Assembly (NCBI RefSeq): GCF_023516715.1
Contig: NZ_JAMGSI010000001.1
Location: 620,001-684,000, forward strand
DNA from: Akkermansia massiliensis
GTDB lineage: Bacteria; Verrucomicrobiota; Verrucomicrobiia; Verrucomicrobiales; Akkermansiaceae
Length of the DNA: 64,000 nt
Direction of reading: 5' to 3'
Positions 8,451-17,444 of the stretch are shown piece after piece. Within the stretch, counting starts at the first letter, position 1. Each line of letters opens with the position of its first letter. Under the pieces are notes generated by a model. It did not search any database. It was not told the origin of the DNA and worked only from the letters and a program-made list of their open reading frames with translations. The position numbers and the translations under genes are program-made.

Positions 8451-9578
8451 TCATAGCTCAAACACCGGATTCTCCACGGCGTTTTTCACCGCAATAAGGA
8501 ACTGCACGGCCTGCTTGCCGTCCACCAGGCGGTGGTCATAGGAAAGGGCCAGGTACATCATGGGCCGGGCGACGATCTGGCCGTCCCGGACCACGGGGCG
8601 TTCCTGAATGGCGTGCATGCCCAGAATGCCGCTCTGGGGCGGGTTCAGAATGGGGGTGGAGAGCAGGGAACCGTAGGTTCCCCCGTTGGAGATAGTGAAG
8701 CAGCCCCCTTGCAGGTCCTGCATGGACAAGCTTCCGCCGCGCACTTTTTCCGCCAGGGCGGCGAGTTCCAGTTCCAGTTCCGGGAGCGTTTTCCGGTCGC
8801 AGTCCCGCAGCACGGGGACCACGAGTCCCTTGTCCGTGCCGATGGCTACGGAAATGTCGTAATACAGGTTTTCCACGATGTCCGTGCCGTCAATTCTGGC
8901 GTTGACCTGGGGCACTTCCTGAAGGGCCTTGACCACCGCCTTGATGAAGAAGCTCATGAAACCAAGCTTGGTGCCGTACCGTTCCCGGTACGCCGCATTG
9001 AATTGTTTGCGGAGCTCCATCACGGCGGACATGTCGCACTCGTTGAAGGTGGTGAGGATGGCCGCCTGGTGCTGGGCCTCCACCAGCCGGGCCGCGATGG
9101 TGCGGCGCAGGGGGCTCATGGGTTTCCTGATGAAACGCGGGGCGGTTTCCTTGTCAGACTTCCCGTTTTTCCCGGCGGGAGGCTGTTCCGGGGCGGACGT
9201 TTCCTTTTCCGGCTTTTGTTCCGGGGATTCGGCCGCAGGAGGAGGGGGGGTGGAAGCGGGTTCCTCCCGTGTTCCCGGCGCTGTGGTTTTCTCCGGTTCC
9301 GGCGGTACGGGAGCCTCTTCCTTTTCCGGTGCGGCTGCGGTTCCGTCAGCGGAAGAAATGCGGCCCAGAGCCGCGCCGATGGGGGCTTCCGCTCCTTCCG
9401 GGACGAGGATTTCCAGCACGCCGCTTTCGTCCGCCTCCAGGTCCGTGGAAACCTTGTCCGTTTCCAGCGTCACCAGGGTGTCGCCTTTGGCTACCGGGTC
9501 GCCGGCATTCTTGTGCCACGCGGCTACGGTGGCGGTGGTGATGGATTCTCCGAAGTTGGGGATCAGGATGTCGCTCAT
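8451..9578 (-). CDS. sucB: 2-oxoglutarate dehydrogenase E2, dihydrolipoyl succinyltransferase
   Basis: 375 residues. The N-terminal lipoyl domain (1-75) carries the lipoylated Lys in E-T-D-K-V-S-T-D (K42). A Pro/Glu/Ala/Lys-rich linker of roughly 85 residues follows. The catalytic domain starts at R-K-P-M-S-P-L-R-R (about 150) and has the acetyltransferase-type motif S-Y-D-H-R-L-V-D-G near the C-terminus. T-F-N-E-C-D-M points to succinyl rather than acetyl transfer. No peripheral subunit-binding domain can be seen between the lipoyl and catalytic domains, and the protein is about 30 residues shorter than E. coli SucB. It starts 15 bp after sucA, so the two are translationally close. Core TCA-cycle enzyme. 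Confidence 0.94.
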   Translation of the reverse strand: MSDILIPNFGESITTATVAAWHKNAGDPVAKGDTLVTLETDKVSTDLEADESGVLEILVPEGAEAPIGAALGRISSADGTAAAPEKEEAPVPPEPEKTTAPGTREEPASTPPPPAAESPEQKPEKETSAPEQPPAGKNGKSDKETAPRFIRKPMSPLRRTIAARLVEAQHQAAILTTFNECDMSAVMELRKQFNAAYRERYGTKLGFMSFFIKAVVKALQEVPQVNARIDGTDIVENLYYDISVAIGTDKGLVVPVLRDCDRKTLPELELELAALAEKVRGGSLSMQDLQGGCFTISNGGTYGSLLSTPILNPPQSGILGMHAIQERPVVRDGQIVARPMMYLALSYDHRLVDGKQAVQFLIAVKNAVENPVFEL

Positions 9579-9593
9579 GGGAGGAAGATGGGT

Positions 9594-12359
9594 TCAGGAT
9601 TGCGCCCGCGGCCCGAAGGCGGTGGCGATGAGTCTTTTTTGCGCGGCGGCGTGCAGGGCCTTGGCGCCCTCCGCAGGGCAGGCCATGGGCGGCCGCCCCG
9701 CATAGCGGAAGGAGGTGGCGAAGAGGCGCCCCAGCCTGTTCCGCAGGTGGCCCCAGGCCCCCATGTTGGAGGGTTCCTCCTGGCACCAGACGAAGTCGCG
9801 CACCTTCTGGTAGGGGGCCAGCAGGTAGGTGAGCTGTTCCTGGGCCAGCGGGTAGATTTGTTCCAGGCGGATAATGATTGTGTCTGAAATATTCCGTTCC
9901 TTCCGGTAGGCGGCCAGGTCATAGTAAACTTTCCCGGTGCAGAAGACGGCGCGCGTTACCTGGTCCGGCGCGGGAGCGTCCGGGTCCGGCAGCACTTCGT
10001 GGAAGCGGGAGGGAACCAGGAATTCCCGGTGCGGGGAGACGGCCTCCGGACGGGAGAGCAGGCTTTTGGGCGTGAAGACGATCAGCGGCTTGTGCACGTT
10101 CTGGTGCACCTGGCGGCGCAGGGCGTGGAAGTATTGGGCCGGGGTGGTGGGGTTGATGACCTGCATGTTGTCGTCCGCGCAGAGCTGGAGATAGCGTTCC
10201 ATGCGGGCGCTGGAGTGTTCCGAGCCCGCCCCTTCATAGCCGTGGGGCAGCAGCAGCACAATGCGGTTTTTCTGGTGCCATTTGGCCTCCGCGGCCGCAA
10301 TGAACTGGTCCACGATGACCTGCGCTCCGTTGGCGAAGTCCCCGAACTGGGCCTCCCACATGACCAGCGCGTCCGGGCTTTCCAGAGCATAGCCGTATTC
10401 AAAGCCCAGCACGGAGGCTTCCGACAGGGAGGAGTTGTAAATGCGGAACGCGGTAGTGCCGTGGTTCAGCTTTTCCAGAGGAGTGTACAGGGAGCCATCA
10501 TTGAAGTCATGCAGGACGGCGTGCCGCTGGGAGAAGGTGCCGCGCTGGCAGTCCTGGCCGGACAGGCGCACGGTGTGGTTTTCCGCGAGCAGGCTGCCCC
10601 AGGCCAGGGCTTCCGCCATGGCCCAGTCCAGCAGTCCGCCTTCCCGGAAGGCCTCCCGGCGGCGGGCCAGGAAGCGTTTTTCCAGCGTGGGGTGGGGCGT
10701 GAAGCCGTCCGGCAGTTCCGTAAGGATATCTCCGATGCGCTGGAACAGCTCCGGGCTGATTCCCGTCCGTACGCTGGTACGCGGGATGGGCGTTTCATCC
10801 GCATCCTGCGCGGTGGCGGGCAGGATGTAGTCCGCGGGGTTTTCCTTCATTTGCAGGTAGGCCTGTTCCATGCCTTCCCAAAGGTCTTTCCGGATGTCCT
10901 GCTCCTGCTGTTCTGTCAATTCCCCGCGCTCTCTGAGCGCCGTTCCGTACAGGGCTGCGGCGGTGGGGCGCGCCTCAATCCGCTTGGTCTGCATGGGCGC
11001 GGTGAAGGCGGCCTGGTCCGTTTCATTGTGGCCCAGGCGGCGGTAGCAGTACATGTCCAGAATGATGTCCCGCCCGAACTTCTGGCGGAACTGGAGCGCG
11101 AATTCCGCCGCCCACACCAGGTCCTCCGGGCTTTCCCCGTTGATGTGCAGGATGGGGGACTGGAGCATCTGCGCCACGTCCGTGGCGTAGCGGGAGGAAC
11201 GGGCCTCGTCCGGTCCGGTGGTGAAGCCGATCTGGTTGTTGATGATGAGGTGCACGGTGCCTCCCGTGCGGTAGCCTTTCAGCAGGGAAAGATTGAGCAC
11301 TTCCGCCACGAGCCCTTGTCCTGCGAAGGCGGCGTCCCCGTGGAGGACGAGCGGCAGCACATGCTTGCGTTCCGCGTCTTCCAGGTTGTGCTGCATGGCC
11401 CTGGCCCTGCCTTCCACCACGGGATACACGGCTTCCAGATGGCTGGGGTTGGAGGAGAGGCGGACGTGAAGGTCGCGGCCGTCCACATGGCGCGTGGTGG
11501 CGTAGCCGAGGTGGTATTTGACGTCGCTCCTGCCAATGGGGGATTCCGGCAGGTAGTCCGGCGTGAATTCTCGGAAGATGGTTTTCAGCGGCTTGTGGAG
11601 GATGTTGGCGAGCACGTTCAGCCTCCCGCGGTGGGCCATGCCCATTTCAATGTGGGAGACGCCGGCGGCGGGGCAGCGCTTGACGATGGCGTCCAGCAGG
11701 ACGATGGCACCCTCCCCCCCTTCCAGGGAGAAGCGTTTTTCCCCAATGAAGCGCTTGCCCAGGAATTCCTCGAACAATTCCGCCTTGCAGAGATGGAAGA
11801 AGGCGTCCCGCCGGACCTCCGGGCCGTAGTCCACGCCGTTCGCCCGGAGCTTGATTTTTTCTTCAATCCAGGAGCGGATTTCCAGATTGTCTATGTGGTG
11901 GTATTCAAACCCGATGGGGCCGCAATAGATTTTTTGCAGGTGGCTGATGATTTCACGGAGGGTGAACGTGCCGCCGTCCATGAAGGTGCCGATGTTGGCG
12001 GGCTGGTCCAGGTCTTCCGGACGGAAGCCCATTTCTTCCAGATTGACCGGGGTGCAGGTCTTGTCCGGAGACGCCAGGGGATTGAAGCGCGCGCACTGGT
12101 GGCCCATGACCCGGTAGGCCCGGATGAGCTGGTTGACGCGCCCCCGGCATTCCGCGCTTTCCGGCGGGACGGTGTAGGGGGAGGCGTCCGTGCAGTTCCC
12201 TGCGTTTGCTTTTTCCTGCGGAGCGTTGCCGCTCCCCAGTTCATAGCCTTCAAACCAGGCGGCCCAGAGAGGGTCTACGGACAGGGGATCGTTTTTCCAT
12301 GATTGGTGGAGCGCCATGATTTCCTCAGGCGGGAGTCTGGAGAAGATGGAGGCGTTCAT
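9594..12359 (-). CDS. sucA: 2-oxoglutarate dehydrogenase E1 (thiamine diphosphate-dependent)
   Basis: 921 residues, close to the usual ~930. The N-terminal E2-binding-like segment (F-S-R-L-P-P-E-E) is short, then R-V-x-G-H-x-x-A-R-F-N-P-L follows. ThDP-domain motifs include H-R-G-R-L-N-V-L, H-G-D-A-A-F-A-G-Q-G and N-N-Q-I-G-F-T-T. The C-terminal half holds W-E-A-Q-F-G-D-F-A-N and L-L-P-H-G-Y-E-G-A-G, diagnostic for OGDH E1. It decarboxylates 2-oxoglutarate and succinylates the E2 lipoyl arm. First gene of a sucA-sucB operon; sucCD lies 47 kb away in this window. The 767-residue antisense frame here is a codon-composition artefact. Confidence 0.97.
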   Translation of the reverse strand: MNASIFSRLPPEEIMALHQSWKNDPLSVDPLWAAWFEGYELGSGNAPQEKANAGNCTDASPYTVPPESAECRGRVNQLIRAYRVMGHQCARFNPLASPDKTCTPVNLEEMGFRPEDLDQPANIGTFMDGGTFTLREIISHLQKIYCGPIGFEYHHIDNLEIRSWIEEKIKLRANGVDYGPEVRRDAFFHLCKAELFEEFLGKRFIGEKRFSLEGGEGAIVLLDAIVKRCPAAGVSHIEMGMAHRGRLNVLANILHKPLKTIFREFTPDYLPESPIGRSDVKYHLGYATTRHVDGRDLHVRLSSNPSHLEAVYPVVEGRARAMQHNLEDAERKHVLPLVLHGDAAFAGQGLVAEVLNLSLLKGYRTGGTVHLIINNQIGFTTGPDEARSSRYATDVAQMLQSPILHINGESPEDLVWAAEFALQFRQKFGRDIILDMYCYRRLGHNETDQAAFTAPMQTKRIEARPTAAALYGTALRERGELTEQQEQDIRKDLWEGMEQAYLQMKENPADYILPATAQDADETPIPRTSVRTGISPELFQRIGDILTELPDGFTPHPTLEKRFLARRREAFREGGLLDWAMAEALAWGSLLAENHTVRLSGQDCQRGTFSQRHAVLHDFNDGSLYTPLEKLNHGTTAFRIYNSSLSEASVLGFEYGYALESPDALVMWEAQFGDFANGAQVIVDQFIAAAEAKWHQKNRIVLLLPHGYEGAGSEHSSARMERYLQLCADDNMQVINPTTPAQYFHALRRQVHQNVHKPLIVFTPKSLLSRPEAVSPHREFLVPSRFHEVLPDPDAPAPDQVTRAVFCTGKVYYDLAAYRKERNISDTIIIRLEQIYPLAQEQLTYLLAPYQKVRDFVWCQEEPSNMGAWGHLRNRLGRLFATSFRYAGRPPMACPAEGAKALHAAAQKRLIATAFGPRAQS

Positions 12360-12425
12360 GCCGAAAGATGGGTTGATACGGGGCTATTCCATGTTCACTA
12401 ATCGCTATTCTCTGCCCGCAGGGCG

Positions 12426-13463
12426 TCAATAGCTGTGTTCGTTGAGCTGGACCTTCCCGCGGAAGACCCAGTAGATGGCGGCGGAGTAGGCCAGGACGAG
12501 CGGCACGCCCAGGATGGCGATGTACGTCATCACGACCAGGCTTTCACGCGTGGAGGAGCCGTTGACGAGCGTCAGGGAGTTCTCCGGGTTGGGCATGGAA
12601 TAGAGCAGGTTGGGGAACATGGCCGCCCCGAAGAGGGCCATCATGCAGCCCATGGTGGAGCAGGAGGCGACGAAGGCCCAGCCCGGACGGTTCCTGTGGA
12701 TGAAGATCCAGATGGCGGTGATGGAAATGACCGCCAGCACCGCGATGCCGTAAATCCAGGGGGAGCGGTGCAGGGCCGCCGCTACGTGCGGCACGTACAG
12801 CAGGGTGGCCGCTCCGTGAAGGATGATCAGGACGGTGAAGATGATGACGCAGGGCCTGAGCAGTTTTTTGATCTGTTCCTGCAGGCTTCCCTGTGTTTTC
12901 ATCAGGAGGTAGATGCCTCCGTGCATGGCGAACAGGGCCACCGTCGTCAGCCCCAGAAGAACGGAGTAGGGGTTCAGCAGGCTGAGGAAGGTTCCGGTGA
13001 AGTTGCCCTGATCGTCCAGCGGAATGCCCTTGGTGACGTTCCCCATGGCTACGCCGATGAGCAGGGCGGCCAGGAGGCTGCTGATGGAAAAGGTGGTGTC
13101 CCACCCCCTGCGCCACCATTTCATGGGCTGCTTGCTCCGGAATTCGATGGAGACGGCGCGGAAGATGAGGGTGAGCAGCAGGAGCATGAAGGCCAGGTAA
13201 AACCCGGAGAAGACGGAGGCGTACACGTACGGGAAGGCGGCGAAGAGGGCGCCGCCCCCCGTGATGAGCCAGACTTCGTTTCCGTCCCATACAGGGCCCA
13301 CGGCGTTTAGCGTGAGCCTTCTGTTTTCATCACCCTTGATGAAAAGCTGAAGGGCTCCGGTGCCCAGGTCAAAGCCGTCCAGAATGGCATATCCGGAGAA
13401 GAGCACGCCGACGAGGATGAACCAGATGATTTGCAGGTCTGTAAGAGTAAGATTGTCCAACAT
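12426..13463 (-). CDS. cydB: Cytochrome bd ubiquinol oxidase subunit II
   Basis: 345 residues with eight or nine predicted membrane helices. It starts with the family pattern L-Q-I-I-W-F-I-L-V-G-V-L-F-S-G-Y-A-I-L-D-G-F-D-L-G-T-G (reported in pieces), which carries the conserved acidic residues of the D-channel region, and has the typical W-D-G-N-E-V-W-L motif near residue 58. Integral inner-membrane partner of CydA. It is read 21 bp after cydA, so the two are one operon. The oxidase has very high oxygen affinity and is expected in an anaerobe living at the oxic mucus edge. Confidence 0.96.
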   Translation of the reverse strand: MLDNLTLTDLQIIWFILVGVLFSGYAILDGFDLGTGALQLFIKGDENRRLTLNAVGPVWDGNEVWLITGGGALFAAFPYVYASVFSGFYLAFMLLLLTLIFRAVSIEFRSKQPMKWWRRGWDTTFSISSLLAALLIGVAMGNVTKGIPLDDQGNFTGTFLSLLNPYSVLLGLTTVALFAMHGGIYLLMKTQGSLQEQIKKLLRPCVIIFTVLIILHGAATLLYVPHVAAALHRSPWIYGIAVLAVISITAIWIFIHRNRPGWAFVASCSTMGCMMALFGAAMFPNLLYSMPNPENSLTLVNGSSTRESLVVMTYIAILGVPLVLAYSAAIYWVFRGKVQLNEHSY

Positions 13464-13484
13464 GGTTTTAAGAGGGGCTGAAGG

Positions 13485-14864
13485 TTAGTCTTTGACGAAG
13501 GGGACCTGGAGCTTGCCTTCCCCGGTGCCGTCGTCTTCGTTTGCTTCCTGGTCCGGACCCTTGTGGATTTTATGGGTGATCTGATAGAGGAAGAGGGCCA
13601 GCAGCAGGGCATAAATGACGAAGAACATGCCCAGGGAGGAAAGGGCTTCCGCCGCGGTGAGGGTGGGGGATACGGCATGTTCCGTTCTCAGGATGCCGTA
13701 CACGATCCATGGCTGGCGCCCCATTTCCGCCACGGCCCAGCCCACCTGGTTGGCTATTTGGGGGCCCAGCACGGAGAAGACGAAGCACCAGAGCAGCCAG
13801 CGCTTCTGGAAGAGCCAGCCTTTTTTCCAGCCCCACAGGCCCACCAGGAACAGGGCCCCCAGGGCGCAGCCGATCAGGATCATGATGTGGAAGGAGTAGA
13901 AGACGGGCAGGATGGGGGGGCGTTCGTCCTGCGGGATGTCGTTCATGCCGGTGATGGTCGTATCCAGGTCATGATGGGTCAGGAAGGTGAGCATGTACGG
14001 GATGGAGATGCCCGTCACTTCATGGGTGGACGGGTTCATCCAGCCGACGAGGTGGAGGGCCAGCGGAGCGCCGGTTTCCATCACGCCTTCCATGGCGGCG
14101 AATTTGGCGGGCTGGTGGATGGAGACTTCACGTGCGCTGGAGTCCCCCGTGATGCCCATGCCCACCACGCCGATGAGGCCGATGACCAGGGCCACCTTGA
14201 AGCTTTTTTCAGCTCCTCCGGTGAAGCGTTTTTTCAGGATGTACCAGGCGGAGACGCTGAGGACGAGCGTGGCCCCCGCCAGCCAGCAGCCGGCCAGCGC
14301 ATGCGTCAGGCGGTCCACGGTGGACGGGTTGAACACCACGTCATAGAAGCTGGTGATATGGGCCTGGATTTTCCCGTTCACTTCCACCAGCTTGTACCCG
14401 GCGGGCGTCTGCATCCAGGAGTTCGCCACAATGATCCAGATGGCGCTGAAATGGGCGCCCAGGGCGACCATGCAGGAGGAGAAGAAGTGCATTTTGGGGC
14501 CCACCTTGTCCCAGCCGAAGAGCAGGATGGCCAGGAAGCCGGATTCCAGGAAGAAGGCGAAGATGCCTTCCGCCGCCAGAGGGCTGCCGAAGATGTCGCC
14601 CACGCAGCGGGAATAGTCAGCCCAGTTGGTGCCGAACTGGAATTCCATCACGATGCCGGAGGCCACGCCCAGGGCGAAGATGATGCCGAATATCTTGGTC
14701 CAGAATTTGGCCTGCTTGTGGTAGAGTTCGTTCTTCGTTTTCAGCCAGAGGCCTTCCAGCGCGACCAGAACCACCCCCAGGCCGATGGTCATCGGCGGGA
14801 AGATGTAGTGGAACATGATCGTAACGGCGAATTGAAGACGGGATAATAAGACCGGATCGTCCAT
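13485..14864 (-). CDS. cydA: Cytochrome bd ubiquinol oxidase subunit I
   Basis: 459 residues, multiple membrane helices. The heme b595/d ligand His is at position 19 (F-H-Y-I-F-P-P), the exact position found in E. coli CydA. The quinol-oxidising region and the C-terminal signature G-W-A-V-A-E-M-G-R-Q-P-W are present. The Q-loop appears to be of the short type. Oxidises quinol and reduces O2 to water at the inner membrane, giving a proton-motive force and scavenging oxygen. A promoter candidate with an upstream inverted repeat precedes the gene. Confidence 0.97.
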   Translation of the reverse strand: MDDPVLLSRLQFAVTIMFHYIFPPMTIGLGVVLVALEGLWLKTKNELYHKQAKFWTKIFGIIFALGVASGIVMEFQFGTNWADYSRCVGDIFGSPLAAEGIFAFFLESGFLAILLFGWDKVGPKMHFFSSCMVALGAHFSAIWIIVANSWMQTPAGYKLVEVNGKIQAHITSFYDVVFNPSTVDRLTHALAGCWLAGATLVLSVSAWYILKKRFTGGAEKSFKVALVIGLIGVVGMGITGDSSAREVSIHQPAKFAAMEGVMETGAPLALHLVGWMNPSTHEVTGISIPYMLTFLTHHDLDTTITGMNDIPQDERPPILPVFYSFHIMILIGCALGALFLVGLWGWKKGWLFQKRWLLWCFVFSVLGPQIANQVGWAVAEMGRQPWIVYGILRTEHAVSPTLTAAEALSSLGMFFVIYALLLALFLYQITHKIHKGPDQEANEDDGTGEGKLQVPFVKD

Positions 14865-14932
14865 GATTGCTTGGGGATGAGTGGATGTTTATGGAACAGG
14901 AGGCCGGCAGCCAAATACCGGTACCTTCATAC

Positions 14933-14962
14933 TTTATACATCCCAAGAGGACCTTTGTTCAA
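14933..14962 (-). promoter_or_regulatory. Candidate sigma70 promoter of cydAB
   Basis: On the minus strand a -35 TTGAAC (14957-14962) and a -10 TATAAA (14933-14938) are 18 bp apart, about 70 bp before the cydA start codon. Pattern-based only. Confidence 0.6.
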
Positions 14963-14985
14963 TTATTTTCCTTTTCCCTGAATAA

Positions 14986-15010
14986 CTTTTTTAGATTGTA
15001 TCTAAAAAAG
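14986..15010. promoter_or_regulatory. Perfect 11-bp inverted repeat between the L,D-transpeptidase gene and the cydAB promoter
   Basis: Arms 14986-14996 and 15000-15010 match perfectly around a three-base centre. The AT-rich arms have the core TTAGAT/ATCTAA. The repeat lies 7 bp beyond the L,D-transpeptidase stop codon and about 24 bp upstream of the candidate cydAB -35. It may be an operator for oxygen- or redox-responsive control of cydAB, or an unusual terminator of the upstream operon; both readings remain open. Confidence 0.5.
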
Positions 15011-15016
15011 AACGGT

Positions 15017-15508
15017 TTAGCACTGAATGAACACGTCCATCCCCTCTTCCGCCAGGGCAAAAAGATCCAGCATGTCGCGGGGGGAAAGGCGGATGCAGCC
15101 ATGGGAGGCCGGGGCGCCCAGCAGGTCCGTATCATTGGTGCCGTGGATGTAGATGTAGCGGCTCCGCGTGTTGGCGTTGTGCGGTTCCAGGCCGTCCAGC
15201 CACAGGATGCGCGTCAGGATAAAGTCCGAATGTTCATCCAGGCTTTCCGGGATGGCGGCGGGGTAGCGGCCTGCCGGAAGGCGTGAGATGAAAATGGTGT
15301 CCTCCGGCTCTCCGTCCCCGATTTTTTGGCAGACGCGGAAATGTCCGGTGGGCGTTTTTCCGGAGCCCTCTTCATGGCCCGTGCCAGCTTTTCCGCTGGA
15401 AACGGGGCACCGGAGCAGGATGTTTCCGGATTCTTCCAGCACCAGCTCCTGGCGGGACAGGTCAATGCGTATGGAAGGGGCGGCCATGGGGGAGGAAAGA
15501 GTTGTCAC
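15017..15508 (-). CDS. L,D-transpeptidase (YkuD domain)
   Basis: 163 residues. The YkuD catalytic motif is present: H-G-T-N then A-S-H-G-C-I-R-L-S, with the nucleophilic Cys in S-H-G-C. The domain fills almost the whole protein. No signal peptide is evident at the N-terminus (M-T-T-L-S-S-P-M-A-A-P), which is odd because these enzymes form or edit 3-3 peptidoglycan cross-links, or attach proteins to the wall, in the periplasm. Either a start further upstream or non-classical export would be needed. It overlaps the phosphatase gene by 4 bp (ATGA) and is the last gene of the operon. Confidence 0.88.
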   Translation of the reverse strand: MTTLSSPMAAPSIRIDLSRQELVLEESGNILLRCPVSSGKAGTGHEEGSGKTPTGHFRVCQKIGDGEPEDTIFISRLPAGRYPAAIPESLDEHSDFILTRILWLDGLEPHNANTRSRYIYIHGTNDTDLLGAPASHGCIRLSPRDMLDLFALAEEGMDVFIQC

Positions 15509-15960
15509 GCTTGCTGTTCCATCCGGGCGATGATGGCCTGGATGGCGGCTGTCAACTGCCGCGCCACGCTGTTGTAGGCAGCCTGACCGCAGCCGATGGG
15601 GTCCGCAATGCTGCGGTTGTCCGTGTAGCAGGTGACCAGCCTGATCTTGTCCGCATGCTCGGGGAAATTGGCAAGCAGGGCGGCCAGGTGGCTCTCCGTC
15701 ATGGCATAGACGTCCGTGGCGTTTTCCATCAGTTCTTCCGTGACGGGGCGGCTTTCATGGCAGGAGAGGTTGACGCCGTGCGCCTGGAGGATGTGGAGCG
15801 TTTCCGGGCTGGCCTCCTGCCCGTGCCATGCGGAAGTTCCCGCGGAACCGGCGCGCCATTCCGGATGATGCGCTGAAAGCTTCCGGAACAGGCCTTCCGC
15901 CATGGGGCTGCGGCAGGTGTTGCCGGTGCAGATGAAAAGGATGTGCTTGCGCTGTGTCAT
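15505..15960 (-). CDS. Low-molecular-weight protein-tyrosine-phosphatase / arsenate-reductase-like
   Basis: 151 residues from the ATG complementary to 15958-15960, which overlaps the upstream CHASE2-like gene by 4 bp; the longer frame to 16158 is a shadow of that gene. P-loop C11-T-G-N-T-C-R17-S fits the C-x5-R-S phosphatase signature, and a D-P-I-G near residue 122 supplies the general acid, with Ile where most LMW-PTPs have an aromatic residue. Bacterial relatives dephosphorylate Wzc-type tyrosine kinases or protein-arginine phosphate. The Wzc-like kinase of this window (30.5 kb) is a possible but unproven substrate. Confidence 0.88.
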   Translation of the reverse strand: MTQRKHILFICTGNTCRSPMAEGLFRKLSAHHPEWRAGSAGTSAWHGQEASPETLHILQAHGVNLSCHESRPVTEELMENATDVYAMTESHLAALLANFPEHADKIRLVTCYTDNRSIADPIGCGQAAYNSVARQLTAAIQAIIARMEQQA

Positions 15961-17426
15961 GAGTCGGGATGTTCTCTTTTGGAATGGTGGGGGATAGGCA
16001 CCTCGTTGGGTTCCTGGTACAGGTTGTCCGGGGGGAGCACGTGCCCGGCTCCATTCCCCTCCGGCGGGGGGGCTCCGGCGTCTTCCTCCTCCTCTTCGTC
16101 CGCATCGCGGGAGGGGGGGGAAAGCCAGGGGAACAGGCAGCCCGCCAGCACTACGCACAGCACCGCCGCCACGGGCGTCATGACGGGGAACCAGGTGTCA
16201 TGGACGGAAAACAGGTACCACGCGATGACCGGGGCCGCCAGGATGCAGAGCCCCCAGATGATGAAACGCCCCCGGCGCTGGAAACGGAGGGCCCAGACTG
16301 CCAGGAGCAGGACGTCCAGCACGATGACCCACTGCACCCATACGGGGGCTACCGGAATCAGGACGGCCGGGGCCGGAGCCAGCGCCCCCATGAGGGTGCG
16401 GATGGTTTGCGCCGCCAGGAGGGCCTGTGCGTCCGGCGTGTCGGAAAGGGCGGACGGTTCGGAAACGAGAACCGCGTCCGCGGAAGAAAGCAGTTTTCTG
16501 ACGGCGGTGGTATCCGGCGGCCGCAGGCCGGACATGACGGGGACGATCACCTCCTTGGTGTCCAGCATGGTGGGGCTGCTGTGTTCCGCCAGAGGAATGC
16601 GGCCGTATTTGTCCAGCGGAACGGAACGCTTGCCGCCCAGGAAAAGGGTGTCGCCCGGAATGATTCTCACGTCGCCGGGTTTCAGGTCCAGCGCGTTCAG
16701 GGCGGCGGCCAGCGGAAGGGTGGGGATGATCTCCTCACCCCAGCGGATGAAAAGCGGCGGAGAAACCCTGTTCTCCGGGGAGGGGGAAAACAGTTCGTTG
16801 TTTTCCACGACGGTTCCCAGGGCGGGGGCTGCCGTGGTCAGTTGCGGAGCTTCCCCCACCAGCCTGTCCGCGCGCGGGAACAGGTCCGTCTTTCCCACGA
16901 TGTTGGCAGCGGGAATAACCAGGCCTTTCCAGTCCGGCGGGAGGGGGGCGTGGCGGGAGGACTCGCTCATCTGCCGTCCCAGCGCCTTGTGGCGGAAGCG
17001 GTCCAGCTCATACCCCACGGCGGCCTTGACGATGCTGTCCGGCTCTTCCTCCCAGGCCATGGGAGCCATCACGTAAACATTCCTGGCCCCCTGCTCGTAC
17101 AGGTGGCGGAACAGCACCGTGTAATCCATGGGATTGGGAGGATAGGCGGCAAAGCTGTTCAGGGAGGATTCCCGGTGCAGGGAAACCACGGGAAGCTGGG
17201 CCGTCTGCCCCTTGTTGAAATAATCGTAAGGCTGGAGGACGATGCTGCTTTCCGCATTCAGACCTTCCGGGCGCACGGTCCGGTACTCTCCTGCCAGGGA
17301 ACGTTCCGCCGCCCGCTCATAACAGAAAATGGTGGGCGGAAGAAACACGTACCCCAGAATCCAGCCCAGCCCCAGGGAAATCTGGAACAGGGACAGCACA
17401 AGCAGGAATCTGGGGGTCAGCGTCAT
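15957..17426 (-). CDS. CHASE2-like membrane protein without an output domain
   Basis: 489 residues. One N-terminal membrane helix (about 8-32) is followed by a ~300-residue extracytoplasmic region and then three or four helices between about 355 and 440. The end is a polar tail rich in Glu/Asp then Pro. The outer region resembles CHASE2 sensor domains (G-D-T-L-F-L-G-G-K-R-S-V-P-L-D-K-Y-G-R-I-P-L in pieces, the usual 'P-L-D-x-x-G-R' signature). CHASE2 is normally joined to a kinase, adenylate cyclase or diguanylate cyclase; none is present. Gene ends overlap on both sides with its operon partners, so a shared envelope-related task with the phosphatase and L,D-transpeptidase is likely. Function unknown. 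Confidence 0.6.
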   Translation of the reverse strand: MTLTPRFLLVLSLFQISLGLGWILGYVFLPPTIFCYERAAERSLAGEYRTVRPEGLNAESSIVLQPYDYFNKGQTAQLPVVSLHRESSLNSFAAYPPNPMDYTVLFRHLYEQGARNVYVMAPMAWEEEPDSIVKAAVGYELDRFRHKALGRQMSESSRHAPLPPDWKGLVIPAANIVGKTDLFPRADRLVGEAPQLTTAAPALGTVVENNELFSPSPENRVSPPLFIRWGEEIIPTLPLAAALNALDLKPGDVRIIPGDTLFLGGKRSVPLDKYGRIPLAEHSSPTMLDTKEVIVPVMSGLRPPDTTAVRKLLSSADAVLVSEPSALSDTPDAQALLAAQTIRTLMGALAPAPAVLIPVAPVWVQWVIVLDVLLLAVWALRFQRRGRFIIWGLCILAAPVIAWYLFSVHDTWFPVMTPVAAVLCVVLAGCLFPWLSPPSRDADEEEEEDAGAPPPEGNGAGHVLPPDNLYQEPNEVPIPHHSKREHPDS

Positions 17427-17444
17427 CAGGAGCAGGGAGAAAGA

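Noticed and set aside
9999-12302. 767-residue plus-strand frame opposite sucA
   Set aside because: Antisense of a canonical sucA; no domain or signal, His/Gly/Arg-rich composition typical of a shadow frame.
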